This document shows positions 18,455-26,093 of a stretch of 54,181 nt of DNA, piece by piece; within the stretch, counting starts at the first letter, position 1; each line of letters begins with the position of its first letter. A program made the position numbers and the translations under genes. Source of the DNA: Bacteroidota bacterium (lineage in GTDB: Bacteria > Bacteroidota > Bacteroidia > Bacteroidales > Prolixibacteraceae); NCBI GenBank assembly GCA_023251455.1, contig JAHEYT010000054.1:1-54181 (forward strand). The letters are read 5' to 3'. The notes beneath the pieces were generated by a model, which saw only the letters and a program-made list of their open reading frames with translations, did not search any database and was not told the DNA's origin.

Positions 18455-20446
18455 TCATCCCTTTCTCACTACCAAATGTGTCAACCCCGGATCATTCAGC
18501 AACCGTTCCATCTCTGACTGGATAATATCCTGTACATCCTGTTTTATTTGCAGGTAATTCCGTTGCACCATTGTATTGTCCAGCTTGCGGATAACCTGAA
18601 TATCCTTGTAACTATCCTGTTCTTTCTTCAGAGCTTCGTGATTGTTCAATATCTCACAATGGAAAGTTTTCAATTCAATTTTGCAGTCTGGATCATCAGC
18701 TACCATCCCTACAAACTCTCCTGAACTGAGCGCCGAAATTTTAGAAGGTGGTACCGCAGATTCCAATTGCTTGGAGCGGCTGATGGAAGTGTCAGAGGCA
18801 TTTATGGAAAGGCTTTCCCGATCCTGCATTATTCTTCCAAAGCGCTCTGATAGTTGCTTGGCCGTATCTCCAGTTACCTGTCCGCTAACAATATTGCCGG
18901 TAATGTTCATAATCACATCTGCCTGTTCACGACCATAATCCTTACGAAGCTGGCTAAAGTCCTGAATACCCAGACAGGTAGCCACCTTATTGCTTCTTGC
19001 AGTAGCCACCAGGCTGTCCATATTATTCAGATAAATGGTCGGAAACTCATCGAAGATAAGGCTGCTTTTTTGTTTGCCTTTCTTGTTCACAAGCTTCACT
19101 AAACGGGTTACATAGAGAGACAATACGGCTCCGTATATCTGTATTTTTTGTGGATTATTACCCATGCAAACAATCTTTGGCTCATCGGGATTATTAATGT
19201 CCAATGTAAAGTCGTTGCCGGATAAAACGTAGTACAATTGCGGAGATGAAAGCCTCGCCATGGCCACTTTGCCCGAGGCTATCTGGCCTTCCAATTGCTC
19301 CATCACATCATTTAGGTAAGCATTCACAAAAGGATTTATCAATACATCAATCTCTTTCTCTGTTCTGAGCAAAGTAAACAGGCTGTCATAGTCGACCTGC
19401 ATCAGCTCAATGACGTGTGGTAGGGTGCAAAATTCACCATCCTTATACTTTTTTAAATACCAGATAACAGCCGTTAAAAAATTAATCGGCGATTCCACAA
19501 AGAAGTCGCCCTGACGCTTGATCCATTCTCTATTTAATCCCATCAGTATTGTACGTGCCGATTCTGCTGCATCCGTTATGTCGGTCATCGCTGATGGCTC
19601 CAGGGGATTGCAGCGGTGGCTGCGGGTCAGATCATCAAAATTGATCACATAAAATGAAGGAGGCTTTGGATATCTATGCTTGTTTTTCAGCCATGTATTG
19701 TAGACAATTCTGGAAAGGTCATCAAACTTAAAATCGTACACAAACATGGTAAAGCCTTTACGGATATGTTGTGTAATAATGTGGCGTATCACGAAGTAAG
19801 ATTTACCGGAACCGGGCGTTCCCAACACCATTACTCCCCGAAAAGGATTAATGATATTGATCCAACTATTGCGGGTTTTATCCTTTAATCGGTAACGGGC
19901 CGGAAGATTAATAGAATATTCATTCTCCAATAGTCGTTCTTCCTGTGGAAACGTCTCGTTTTCCTTATTGAAAATATCTTTATTATTGAGCCTGTTATTG
20001 ATAATCCTTGACAACAATGTACCACCAGATAACAAGAGCAAAAACCCAATGGAAGTAATGCCAATATATACTATTGCCAGTTCCGTTGTCTTTATTTTCA
20101 CCAGCAAGGCCAGGTAACTTGTAAAATAAATCAGCAGCCCGGTGATGATATATGCAATAGCTGTTTTATGATTCAGCTTTTCGTTTTTCCGACCTCGTGC
20201 GCCCAACAGAGAAATAAACAGGAAGCCCAAGGCAATTAGCTTGGATTTATGAAAGTTCCCAAACAATCCCGTTCTGTAAATGTTGCCCAATAAACGGTCA
20301 ATCAATGCACTGCTCAATCCCCACTCATGGAAAGCTGCATAGCAGTAATAATAAAAATGGATCACTAAAATTACAATGCTAATCAGCCTGGTCATATCCA
20401 GAATTTTCCTCATCGCCTGTTCATTCTCTCCGGTCTGCATTGCCAT
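18455..20446 (-). CDS. mobC: Type IV coupling protein (VirD4/TraG-like, Bacteroidetes MobC)
   Basis: The protein has 663 residues. There are N-terminal membrane spans (about 20-38, 68-82, 98-117 and 122-142). The ATPase domain has Walker A GTPGSGKS at 209-216 and Walker B SSLIFDEFPT near 455. The segment ATARSNKVATCLGIQDFSQL is typical of VirD4 proteins. It links the relaxase-DNA complex to the mating channel and pumps the T-strand. It is the last gene of the mobA-mobB-mobC order, 30 bases after the relaxase. The tail after residue 600 is charged. A second ATG two codons in (MQTGEN) is possible as start. Confidence 0.92.
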   Translation of the reverse strand: MAMQTGENEQAMRKILDMTRLISIVILVIHFYYYCYAAFHEWGLSSALIDRLLGNIYRTGLFGNFHKSKLIALGFLFISLLGARGRKNEKLNHKTAIAYIITGLLIYFTSYLALLVKIKTTELAIVYIGITSIGFLLLLSGGTLLSRIINNRLNNKDIFNKENETFPQEERLLENEYSINLPARYRLKDKTRNSWINIINPFRGVMVLGTPGSGKSYFVIRHIITQHIRKGFTMFVYDFKFDDLSRIVYNTWLKNKHRYPKPPSFYVINFDDLTRSHRCNPLEPSAMTDITDAAESARTILMGLNREWIKRQGDFFVESPINFLTAVIWYLKKYKDGEFCTLPHVIELMQVDYDSLFTLLRTEKEIDVLINPFVNAYLNDVMEQLEGQIASGKVAMARLSSPQLYYVLSGNDFTLDINNPDEPKIVCMGNNPQKIQIYGAVLSLYVTRLVKLVNKKGKQKSSLIFDEFPTIYLNNMDSLVATARSNKVATCLGIQDFSQLRKDYGREQADVIMNITGNIVSGQVTGDTAKQLSERFGRIMQDRESLSINASDTSISRSKQLESAVPPSKISALSSGEFVGMVADDPDCKIELKTFHCEILNNHEALKKEQDSYKDIQVIRKLDNTMVQRNYLQIKQDVQDIIQSEMERLLNDPGLTHLVVRKG

Positions 20447-20476
20447 AGCTTTAAGATTTTGGATTATTATTTGTTG

Positions 20477-21778
20477 TTATTGATTGTTATTCAGGTTATT
20501 TCTTTTCCTCCTTTTCCTCTTCCGTTTCAAATGGTACGGCAGATAATTTGATGTCTGCTCTGGTTGCAGCAGGACATCCAGTATGTTTTCAATTTCCTTG
20601 AAAGGTGCAGCAATCTGCAAAGCGTTTGAATGCGCCTTAGTTTCTGCCTCAACGGCGTTAGCCGGAGGCTGTAACCCAATCGGTTTCTGAGCTGAATGCG
20701 GAGGTAACTTCTGCTCAGTAACTGTTTTTTGCTGGCAACGTTCCTGAATGGCCTTTGCGCTATACTGTTTGCCCAATGTACTCCCATTGAATACACATTT
20801 GGTCTGATGATCAACGTATGTTATACCGTAAATCAAACCGGTATCACTTTGGCGCAGGGCAACATAAATACCCTGCTTTTCCAATGCTTTTATCAAATCC
20901 TGAAGAGTTGCCTTATTCCCTGTTAAGAACATATCAATGGCATTCTTAACCCGCGTCTTATGCGGCATACGCTTCACTTCATTTTCCTTAAATTTTCCCT
21001 CCAAAGTTTTAAGGGTTGGGCTGTTTTGAAATAGGCTTGCTTTGATCGGCACTCCAATTGGATTTCCGCCAGCATCCAGTATGCGGTACAGCAAACCGTT
21101 GTGCTGGTAGACTTTCGAATTTTCACTGCCCCGTTCGGCCATCACATTGTATTGTTTAAGCACAGTATTTAACTCCGGAATGCTAGTATATTGGTACTGG
21201 TTTAACACAACTTCCAATACATTTTGTATGGCCATTTTGGTTTGCGATTTACCGTACAATGCCTTTACAACCGAGACTGGCTTTAATTGGTTTTTCTGTT
21301 TTTTTTGTGCTTCAGCAACCACCAAACCAAATTCTTTTTCAATGGCTTTTCGTGCCGGTTCGGACATGCGGATGCCTAAGTGGTGCAGATCAATTCGACT
21401 ACTATCTGCCTTGATATTTGTAGTCACTACATGCAGGTGGGGATGTCCGGCATCATGGTGCTGATAGACCAGGTAGGGCTGATCTCCAAAGCCTAATTTC
21501 TGCATATACACTTTGGAAATTTCAATCAGCTTTTCAACAGATAAATCTGTTTCCGAAGGATCAAAGTTTAGCGAAATATGAAGGCTGTTCCGTTTTACAT
21601 TTTCATTCAGTTCCATGCGTTTCAATAAAAAATTGAGCTTCATTTTCAGATTCATTTCTTCTGCCTCCAGCGGATAATTTTCAGCCCTGATGCACGCTGC
21701 AACACCTTCCTTAACTTTGTTCTCATTGTAGTTAAAAATACGGTGTACAGAGTTGGCAACTTTGATCACTGTAACCAT
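20477..21778 (-). CDS. mobB: Relaxase / mobilisation nuclease (Bacteroidetes MobB)
   Basis: The protein has 433 residues. The relaxase domain is N-terminal. The metal-binding three-histidine motif is seen as QHHDAGHPHLHVV (H112, H114, H116). The N-terminal Y17 (RIFNYNENK) is a candidate nucleophile. The region after residue 230 resembles the middle part of Bacteroides CTn relaxases. The C-terminus is basic (HLKRKRKRRKRN), which fits DNA binding. It nicks oriT and stays bound to the 5' end of the transferred strand. The start overlaps the 3' end of the mobA-like gene by 13 bases, so translation is coupled. Confidence 0.93.
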   Translation of the reverse strand: MVTVIKVANSVHRIFNYNENKVKEGVAACIRAENYPLEAEEMNLKMKLNFLLKRMELNENVKRNSLHISLNFDPSETDLSVEKLIEISKVYMQKLGFGDQPYLVYQHHDAGHPHLHVVTTNIKADSSRIDLHHLGIRMSEPARKAIEKEFGLVVAEAQKKQKNQLKPVSVVKALYGKSQTKMAIQNVLEVVLNQYQYTSIPELNTVLKQYNVMAERGSENSKVYQHNGLLYRILDAGGNPIGVPIKASLFQNSPTLKTLEGKFKENEVKRMPHKTRVKNAIDMFLTGNKATLQDLIKALEKQGIYVALRQSDTGLIYGITYVDHQTKCVFNGSTLGKQYSAKAIQERCQQKTVTEQKLPPHSAQKPIGLQPPANAVEAETKAHSNALQIAAPFKEIENILDVLLQPEQTSNYLPYHLKRKRKRRKRNNLNNNQ

Positions 21779-22155
21779 GCTTCCAGTATTTTTCTGACGT
21801 TATTTTTGACCTCGTCCATCTTGTTGAACAAGATTTTTCTCTCCACTTCCCAAGTAACCAGCCAGTTTCTAAATTCGGGGATCTGCTGCAAGGTATGCAG
21901 CCGTTTCACTGCCTGGTTGAAGTTGTTTCCTATGGCGTTGAGCTCGTTTCTCAGTTTTGTCAGTTCAGTCAACGTATCATCCTGTGAGCGGTTGCGGTAC
22001 GTGGTTACTACTGGTTTATCAAAAAGGTTACTACGAACATAATCGCTTAGTTTTCGGCAGGTGCTTGCCTTCCATTTTCTTTCAATTTTCGAATACTCAT
22101 CGGTTGTAAGGCGTAACCCGATGATGCGTGTCCGGTTTGAATTTTCTCTTCCCAT
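21766..22155 (-). CDS. mobA: Relaxosome accessory protein (MobA / MobC-family ribbon-helix-helix)
   Basis: The protein has 129 residues. The N-terminal half (RIIGLRLTTDEYSKIERKW, LSDYVRSNLFDKP) fits the ribbon-helix-helix type of mobilisation accessory proteins. The second half is helical (LTKLRNELNAIGNNFNQAVKRLHTL), as in Pfam MobC proteins. It probably binds oriT next to the nick and recruits the relaxase encoded by the overlapping downstream gene. The candidate oriT hairpins lie directly upstream, between this start and the primase gene. Confidence 0.9.
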   Translation of the reverse strand: MGRENSNRTRIIGLRLTTDEYSKIERKWKASTCRKLSDYVRSNLFDKPVVTTYRNRSQDDTLTELTKLRNELNAIGNNFNQAVKRLHTLQQIPEFRNWLVTWEVERKILFNKMDEVKNNVRKILEAWLQ

Positions 22156-22204
22156 CTCTTCTCATTTTTCCGTTTTTCAAACTCATTTGATCGTATCTGT
22201 GTCA

Positions 22205-22268
22205 CCGCCCACGAGTTCCGAGTGTGGGGCGGCAAGATCCGGTTGTTTAACAACCGTTCATCTTGCCG
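22205..22268. other. Candidate origin of transfer (oriT) with nested inverted repeats
   Basis: Upstream of mobA lies CCGCCCAC, facing GTGTGGGGCGG (imperfect inverted repeat, 22205-22231). Directly after it is a nested perfect structure. The outer arms CGGCAAGAT (22230-22238) and ATCTTGCCG (22260-22268) enclose the inner arms CGGTTGTT and AACAACCG (22240-22256). Dense inverted repeats just upstream of relaxosome genes are the usual form of oriT. The nick site itself is not identified. Confidence 0.55.
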
Positions 22269-22372
22269 ATTGCAGGAACGTGGCAATCTCCCAGCCTTTC
22301 GAACATCTTACAGACCTTTAAATGACTTTTTGACGCTTTCAGGCACTTCAAGATTGATTCAGTTAAATTGAA

Positions 22373-23296
22373 CTACCTTAACTTTTGCCTTAATCGCATT
22401 TTCTGCAACTTGCCAGAATTTACAATCCAGTCATTAAGGTCTTTATGTTTTTTGTACAGACTGCTTTCATCGGTATACTTATTACTCATTGAAAGTGCGC
22501 GCCGACAGTATTTTTGTCCGGCAGCATCCCTGTCCAGGTAAAGTCGGATTGCCAAGTGTTGTTCCATAAATGGGCGTGCTCTTTCAAAAAAGGAAACCGA
22601 ATTTAAAACCACAAAATCCTGACTGTTTTCAGGAAGGTTTTTGTGGAGAAACTGGAAGGATAAAAAATCGGTAAAACCTTCAAATACGACTGCCTCATCC
22701 GAACCATTTTTAAAGGTGGTGATATCCTTTGGTGAACTGCTTGCTTTGAAGTAAGGATTGCGAATTTCCCATCCTCCCGAATCATTTTTAAAACCGATGC
22801 CGTAGTAGGTTTTTTCGTTCAATTCATAACGAATTTCACGACAATACTTTTGGGCAATTTCTATTGGGATATGCCTTTGTTCAACGTAACGTAATAAGGC
22901 ATATGAAGTGATCTCAATATCGTCCAAAACTCTAATCTTCGGTTCCGGCTTAGACACACTTTTCAATATCAGGACAGGTGGCTTTTGAAAAGAGAAATTA
23001 CCACTTAGTTTCTCCAGCAATTCACCAAAAGTACAGCGATGATATTCGATCCCGAAATCAATCAGGTTACCCCCTCTGCCCAGACCATGATCGTACCAAC
23101 GGTTATGCTTCCTGTTAACCTTAAAGGATGGTGTTTTTTCTTCCCGGAGTGGTGATAAATACCAATAGTCATTATTTCTGATTTTTGCTGGCTCGTGGCC
23201 TAATGCAGACAGGTAATTTACCATGTCCATTTCTTTGGCTTCGTTAATGGTAAGCCCTTGATTCCTGAAATCCATACCGCACATTTTCAAGTTCAC
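22373..23296 (-). CDS. DnaG-like primase of conjugative elements (degenerate CHC2 + Toprim)
   Basis: The protein has 307 residues; MDFRNQG seven codons in is an alternative start. The N-terminal domain aligns with the primase zinc finger (REEKTPSFKVNRKHNRWYDHG, GRGGNLIDF). The cysteines and histidine that hold zinc in DnaG are replaced (SPLR for CPFH and YDHGLG for the C-x-x-C knuckle). The Toprim domain is intact: VVFEGFTDFLSF with the glutamate and LYLDRDAAG with the DxD. It would prime complementary-strand synthesis on the transferred strand in the recipient, which fits its place next to oriT in the leading region. Confidence 0.85.
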   Translation of the reverse strand: MNLKMCGMDFRNQGLTINEAKEMDMVNYLSALGHEPAKIRNNDYWYLSPLREEKTPSFKVNRKHNRWYDHGLGRGGNLIDFGIEYHRCTFGELLEKLSGNFSFQKPPVLILKSVSKPEPKIRVLDDIEITSYALLRYVEQRHIPIEIAQKYCREIRYELNEKTYYGIGFKNDSGGWEIRNPYFKASSSPKDITTFKNGSDEAVVFEGFTDFLSFQFLHKNLPENSQDFVVLNSVSFFERARPFMEQHLAIRLYLDRDAAGQKYCRRALSMSNKYTDESSLYKKHKDLNDWIVNSGKLQKMRLRQKLR

Positions 23297-23431
23297 AATT
23301 CAGTTTCAATGATACGAAGGTAAATAAGCGGTATGGGTTTTACCTATCCTCACTATTTTTTGACTAGGATGGTTTGAAAATGGCTCATTACTTTTACAAC
23401 GTAAATTTTGTCTAATTTAAAACGTATTACT

Positions 23432-23722
23432 ATGCTGACAACAAATGATGTGGCCAAGGTTTATGATACCATTTTGAGTATCCCTGGCATGAATGAAACA
23501 GTGAAGATTGATTTGAAAATGTCGCGTAAAAATGTATTGCTGCTCAATAGTGTTATTGAGCGTGGCCTGACAGCAAAGGATGATGATAAATCATCCAACC
23601 TTCTGAACAATGTTCCTGAAGAAAGTTTGAAAGAACTAAAAGCATTAGCTAATGACTGCTTACAGAAAGCCGGACTTATTGAATTAAGTGAAAAGCTAAA
23701 TATGTTGGGCAACGGCAAATAA
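23432..23722 (+). CDS. Small hypothetical protein of the element
   Basis: The start is ATG 23432, giving MLTTNDVAKVYD...; a TTG at 23408 would add 8 residues. The 96-residue protein is mainly helical, soluble and slightly acidic, with no motif I recognise. It is the only plus-strand gene between 18.4 and 42.9 kb. It is divergent from the primase gene, with about 135 bases between them, and convergent with the RadC-like gene. A regulatory or partner role is possible but not shown by the sequence. Confidence 0.6.
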   Translation: MLTTNDVAKVYDTILSIPGMNETVKIDLKMSRKNVLLLNSVIERGLTAKDDDKSSNLLNNVPEESLKELKALANDCLQKAGLIELSEKLNMLGNGK

Positions 23723-23730
23723 TAGAAAGT

Positions 23731-23765
23731 ATCGTTTAATTCAGTAATGGACTGAATTAAACGAT
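23731..23765. terminator. Perfect 15-bp inverted repeat between convergent genes
   Basis: ATCGTTTAATTCAGT is followed by 5 nt and its exact reverse complement. It stands 8 bases after the plus-strand gene stop. It lacks a T-run on the plus strand, so it may be a weak terminator or a protein-binding site. Confidence 0.5.
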
Positions 23766-23786
23766 AAAAAAAAGCCCCAGAGGGCT
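23766..23786 (-). terminator. Rho-independent terminator of the RadC-like gene
   Basis: AGCCC/GGGCT stem with a 4-nt loop, followed on the minus strand by eight T residues. It lies just after the minus-strand gene stop at 23791. Confidence 0.7.
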
Positions 23787-23790
23787 CATT

Positions 23791-24237
23791 TCACATCAGT
23801 CCTTCATCGGCAAAAGAGAAAAAAGAATCTTCGGTAAGTATGATGTGGTCAAGAACATTGCAGTCAAAGATCTTCAGGGTATCCTTTATTTTTCGGGTAA
23901 TATCTTTATCCTGCTGGCTGGGAACAAGTCCTCCTGAAGGATGATTATGGGCAAGTATAACTGAGGTTGCCAAGGCTTCTACACAGTATTTGGCAATGAT
24001 AGTGGCATCGATAACCGTTCCTACAATACCGCCTTGCGAAATCTTGGCATAACCAATAGTAGAATTGTTTCGGTTGAGCAAAAGGATGAAGAAACTTTCA
24101 AAGATCCCGATGTCATCCGAGTAAAAGTTGCGGATAAATTCATTAGCATCGGTTGATGTAACAATCTTTGCGCAGTGAAAGTCAGATCTGGTTTTCTTTA
24201 AAGTGATTAATGGAAGAATTTTCTTATACGTTTTCAT
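23791..24237 (-). CDS. RadC-like JAB-domain protein
   Basis: The protein has 148 residues and is a short RadC form without the helix-hairpin-helix half. The JAB/MPN metal site is clear: VILAHNHPSGGLVPSQQDKDIT contains the H-x-H-P-S-G and downstream D of the family. The C-terminus DHIILTEDSFFSFADEGL is typical. Such proteins are common on conjugative elements and phages, where they may help a single-stranded element in a new host; the exact activity is not established. It has the leader module and a full-length structured repeat directly upstream, 9 nt before its ATG. Confidence 0.9.
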   Translation of the reverse strand: MKTYKKILPLITLKKTRSDFHCAKIVTSTDANEFIRNFYSDDIGIFESFFILLLNRNNSTIGYAKISQGGIVGTVIDATIIAKYCVEALATSVILAHNHPSGGLVPSQQDKDITRKIKDTLKIFDCNVLDHIILTEDSFFSFADEGLM

Positions 24238-24246
24238 TGTTCTTGA

Positions 24247-24497
24247 CCGCTGCCCTGCGGACTTATTTTGGCTTCTGGCTCGCCGGTTAATTTTGAGCCG
24301 AATACCATTGAGCAGAAGGGATTCTTGTCAAGGGCGAATGTCATAAAACCTTAAGTCCCCTGAGTGTGAAACAGTCGTGGGGCGTTAGGTTTTTGACCAA
24401 GCACGAAGTGTGGCGTTGGTGGGAAGATTGGAGGGAAAAGCCACCCTTGACTTTTCCGGAATGCGAAAATAACTTTGCGCTAAAATTGAGTGAGAGT
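24247..24497 (-). repeat. Structured leader/promoter repeat, long copy C (upstream of the RadC-like gene)
   Basis: The gene-proximal end is the short module: CCGCAGGGCAGCGG on the minus strand, 9 nt before the ATG, with GGCGAGCC at 24277-24284. The rest folds on the plus strand. GTCAAGGG (24327-24334) pairs with CCCTTGAC (24444-24451). AATTTTGAGC near 24290 pairs with the region GCGCTAAAATT near 24485. An apical hairpin is formed by 24345-24360 and 24379-24393. The right arm carries TTG (24447-24449), a 20-nt spacer and TAACTTTG (24470-24477), which is the Bacteroidetes promoter pattern. The TAACTTTG lies where the two arms do not pair. Confidence 0.85.
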
Positions 24498-24528
24498 AAA
24501 AAAACTTATGAAACAACAGTATGGATCT

Positions 24529-24573
24529 GGTGAAAACCTATGAACGAATAAAAAGGGTTTTTCACCTTTTTTT
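24529..24573 (+). terminator. Plus-strand terminator-like hairpin right of repeat C
   Basis: GGTGAAAACC (24529-24538) pairs with GGTTTTTCACC (24556-24566, one bulge) and is followed by seven T on the plus strand. It faces the wrong way for the flanking minus-strand genes. It would end any plus-strand transcript starting from the TAACTTTG sequence in repeat C. Confidence 0.55.
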
Positions 24574-24578
24574 GAAAT

Positions 24579-24986
24579 TCAGGCTACCCGAATAACTTTC
24601 AAATGATCACCTTTTTCTATATCCAGTAAGTTTTGGTAAGCATGCCGTATTTGCCCGGTCAGTTCTTCTATTTCCAGATCAACTGATTCCACTGAATTAA
24701 ACCAGTTCCAAAACTTATCAAATAGCGCTGTATCTGGTTCAAGTTCGGAATCCTCCAGAGTGGAAAGAAATTGGTCATCGAAGATAACAACAACTTCATG
24801 GTAGGTTCCAAAATCATGGTTGAAAGCTTTGATGTAGTAATAGGCTTTTGAGGCAAATTCATCAGGAACAGGATAATTTTCCTGAAGGAATTCATGCAAA
24901 ATCCGAAGTTCGATTTTCGCTTTAGTGAAATAATCAGGATCGCCAACTTGTGCAAAGCCGTTTGAACCAACTACTAAATAATCCAT
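24579..24986 (-). CDS. Acidic hypothetical leading-region protein
   Basis: The protein has 135 residues. About 26 are D or E and only about 10 are K or R, so it is strongly acidic (net charge about -16). It has no signal peptide, membrane span or motif I recognise; aromatic residues are frequent (AYYYIKAF, FDKFWNWF). Small, very acidic proteins in leading regions are often DNA mimics that block restriction enzymes or other defences, but the sequence does not prove this. The ATG lies 8 nt after the short leader module E2, and the gene follows the 64-residue gene in the same direction. Confidence 0.6.
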   Translation of the reverse strand: MDYLVVGSNGFAQVGDPDYFTKAKIELRILHEFLQENYPVPDEFASKAYYYIKAFNHDFGTYHEVVVIFDDQFLSTLEDSELEPDTALFDKFWNWFNSVESVDLEIEELTGQIRHAYQNLLDIEKGDHLKVIRVA

Positions 24987-24994
24987 ATATATTG

Positions 24995-25032
24995 CCGCTG
25001 CCCTGCGGACTTATATTGGCATCTGGCGCGCC
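24995..25032 (-). promoter_or_regulatory. Short leader module E2 (intergenic)
   Basis: Minus-strand order: GGCGCGCC, AGATGCC, a short AT-rich stretch, CCGCAGGGCAGCGG, then 8 nt to ATG 24986. It ends 7 bases from the stop of the upstream 64-residue gene, so it fills the whole space between the two genes. It probably acts at RNA level in translation of the downstream gene. Confidence 0.75.
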
Positions 25033-25039
25033 CTGTGAT

Positions 25040-25234
25040 TTAAAAATTAATAAGCTGATGATGGTCTAATCTCCATCCAACTGGCAACTGGGCCACAATT
25101 TCTTTGTATGACTCAGCCAGTTCAAGTAACCAAGGTGATTCCCGGATGCTGTTGTCGTCTAATGAAGGACCTAAACAGAACATGATGGCATTGAGAAGCC
25201 TATCGGTGGTTGCAATATCTAATTCCATATTCAT
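25040..25234 (-). CDS. Small hypothetical protein, 64 residues
   Basis: The start is ATG 25234 (MNMELDIATT), with MELD two codons later as an alternative. It is acidic to neutral with several tryptophans and no recognised domain (SPWLLELAESYKEIVAQLPVGWRLD). It is a real gene candidate because it is preceded by its own leader module at the standard 8-nt distance and its stop is 7 bases from the next module. No function can be assigned. Confidence 0.55.
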   Translation of the reverse strand: MNMELDIATTDRLLNAIMFCLGPSLDDNSIRESPWLLELAESYKEIVAQLPVGWRLDHHQLINF

Positions 25235-25242
25235 GTGAAATG

Positions 25243-25303
25243 CCGCTGCCCTGCGGACTTATTTGGGCAACCTTCGGTAAACTCAGGTTTGTTCTGGCAC
25301 GCC
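25243..25303 (-). promoter_or_regulatory. Short leader module E3 with an internal hairpin insertion
   Basis: CCGCAGGGCAGCGG lies 8 nt before ATG 25234. Compared with the other modules it has about 22 extra bases between the AGA and GCC segments. The extra bases contain AACCT ... AGGTT and so could extend a hairpin. It ends with GGCGTGCC, 7 bases from the stop of the J-domain gene. Confidence 0.7.
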
Positions 25304-25310
25304 CTGTTGG

Positions 25311-25796
25311 TTAATTTAATTGATTGGATGTTTCGGGTTGAGTTTCAATCTTCTGAGAACCCCAGAAATCTCTCATTTCATCCATTGATTGAATCTTCCC
25401 GTTTTTCTTACGGTATTCGCCTTTGTGCCAGTACCAGGCTATTTTTGGATGGCTAAACATGAATCCCAGGCTTTTCAATGTGGTCCTGACAGCAAACGTA
25501 TTTCCGGTTATCCAGATCCATCCGCCGATGACTTCAATATCAACACCGTTGAGAAACATGATGCGGTTCAACATCTCACGGATTTCTTCCGAAACCTGCA
25601 TCTCATATTCTTTACGTCCTTCTGAAAAATCGATATTTCCATTAATAAACTTTTCAGATAGCCGGTCGTAGTTATCGTTCAGAATCTGCATCAGCACAGT
25701 GTCTCCACCTTTGTCAGGATGATAGATATATGCCAACCTCCGGTACTCTTTCCGAAGTTCGGTTAGCGTTGTCGCATTTTCAAAAAACTTCAACAT
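25311..25796 (-). CDS. J-domain (DnaJ-like) protein
   Basis: The start is ATG 25796 (MLKFFENATTL), which is 8 nt from the leader module; a GTG at 25805 would run into it. The 161-residue protein has a short J-domain: LTELRKEYRRLAYIYHPDKGGD, with HPD at about 29-31, then NDNYDRLSEKFI. The rest (about 60-161) is not like DnaJ; it has WIWITGNTFAVRTTLKSLGFMF and an HPKIAWYWHKGEY segment. The J-domain would stimulate the ATPase of a host Hsp70. Similar small J-proteins are found on plasmids and phages of Bacteroidota, with unknown targets. Confidence 0.8.
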   Translation of the reverse strand: MLKFFENATTLTELRKEYRRLAYIYHPDKGGDTVLMQILNDNYDRLSEKFINGNIDFSEGRKEYEMQVSEEIREMLNRIMFLNGVDIEVIGGWIWITGNTFAVRTTLKSLGFMFSHPKIAWYWHKGEYRKKNGKIQSMDEMRDFWGSQKIETQPETSNQLN

Positions 25797-25804
25797 TTGA
25801 TTCA

Positions 25805-25842
25805 CCGCTGCCCTGCGGATTTATTTAGGCATCTGGCTCGCC
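25805..25842 (-). promoter_or_regulatory. Short leader module E4
   Basis: CCGCAGGGCAGCGG lies 8 nt before ATG 25796, with AGATGCC and GGCGAGCC further upstream. A terminator of the preceding gene ends just before it (25846-25870). This module thus begins a transcript of its own or sits in a read-through RNA. Confidence 0.75.
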
Positions 25843-25845
25843 GAT

Positions 25846-25870
25846 AAAAAAAAAGAGGCATATTCGCCTC
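25846..25870 (-). terminator. Rho-independent terminator of the zinc-ribbon gene
   Basis: GAGGC/GCCTC stem with a 6-nt loop, followed on the minus strand by a run of nine T. It lies 5 bases after the stop of the zinc-ribbon gene. Confidence 0.75.
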
Positions 25871-25875
25871 CCTTT

Positions 25876-26085
25876 TCACCGATACCAACTCTGGTAAGTT
25901 TCTTCATCCTGAGCTGAAGCCAGAAATTCATTGTAAGATCCTTCGCCACATTTCAGACAAAACACTTCTCTGGATGATGGCCAGTAGTAAATCTCCTGAC
26001 CTTTGCTGATTTTGGCAGCGCATTTTGAACAACTGGAATTAAATCTTGCTTTGATCTGCTTTGGATCATTGGAATAACTTTGCAT
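25876..26085 (-). CDS. Small zinc-ribbon protein
   Basis: The start is ATG 26085 (MQSYSNDPKQIKARF), 8 nt from the leader module; a longer frame would translate the repeat itself. The 69-residue protein has two CxxC knuckles (CSKC and CLKC) about 25 residues apart, with KISKGQEIYYWPSSREVF between them. That is a zinc-ribbon/PARP-like finger pattern seen in small plasmid proteins. The partner could be DNA or protein. It is the first gene after repeat A. Confidence 0.7.
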   Translation of the reverse strand: MQSYSNDPKQIKARFNSSCSKCAAKISKGQEIYYWPSSREVFCLKCGEGSYNEFLASAQDEETYQSWYR

Positions 26086-26093
26086 TTCGTTTA

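Noticed and set aside
22047..22286. Minus-strand frame over the oriT region
   Set aside because: It overlaps the accessory gene in another frame and runs through the inverted repeats; no coding character.
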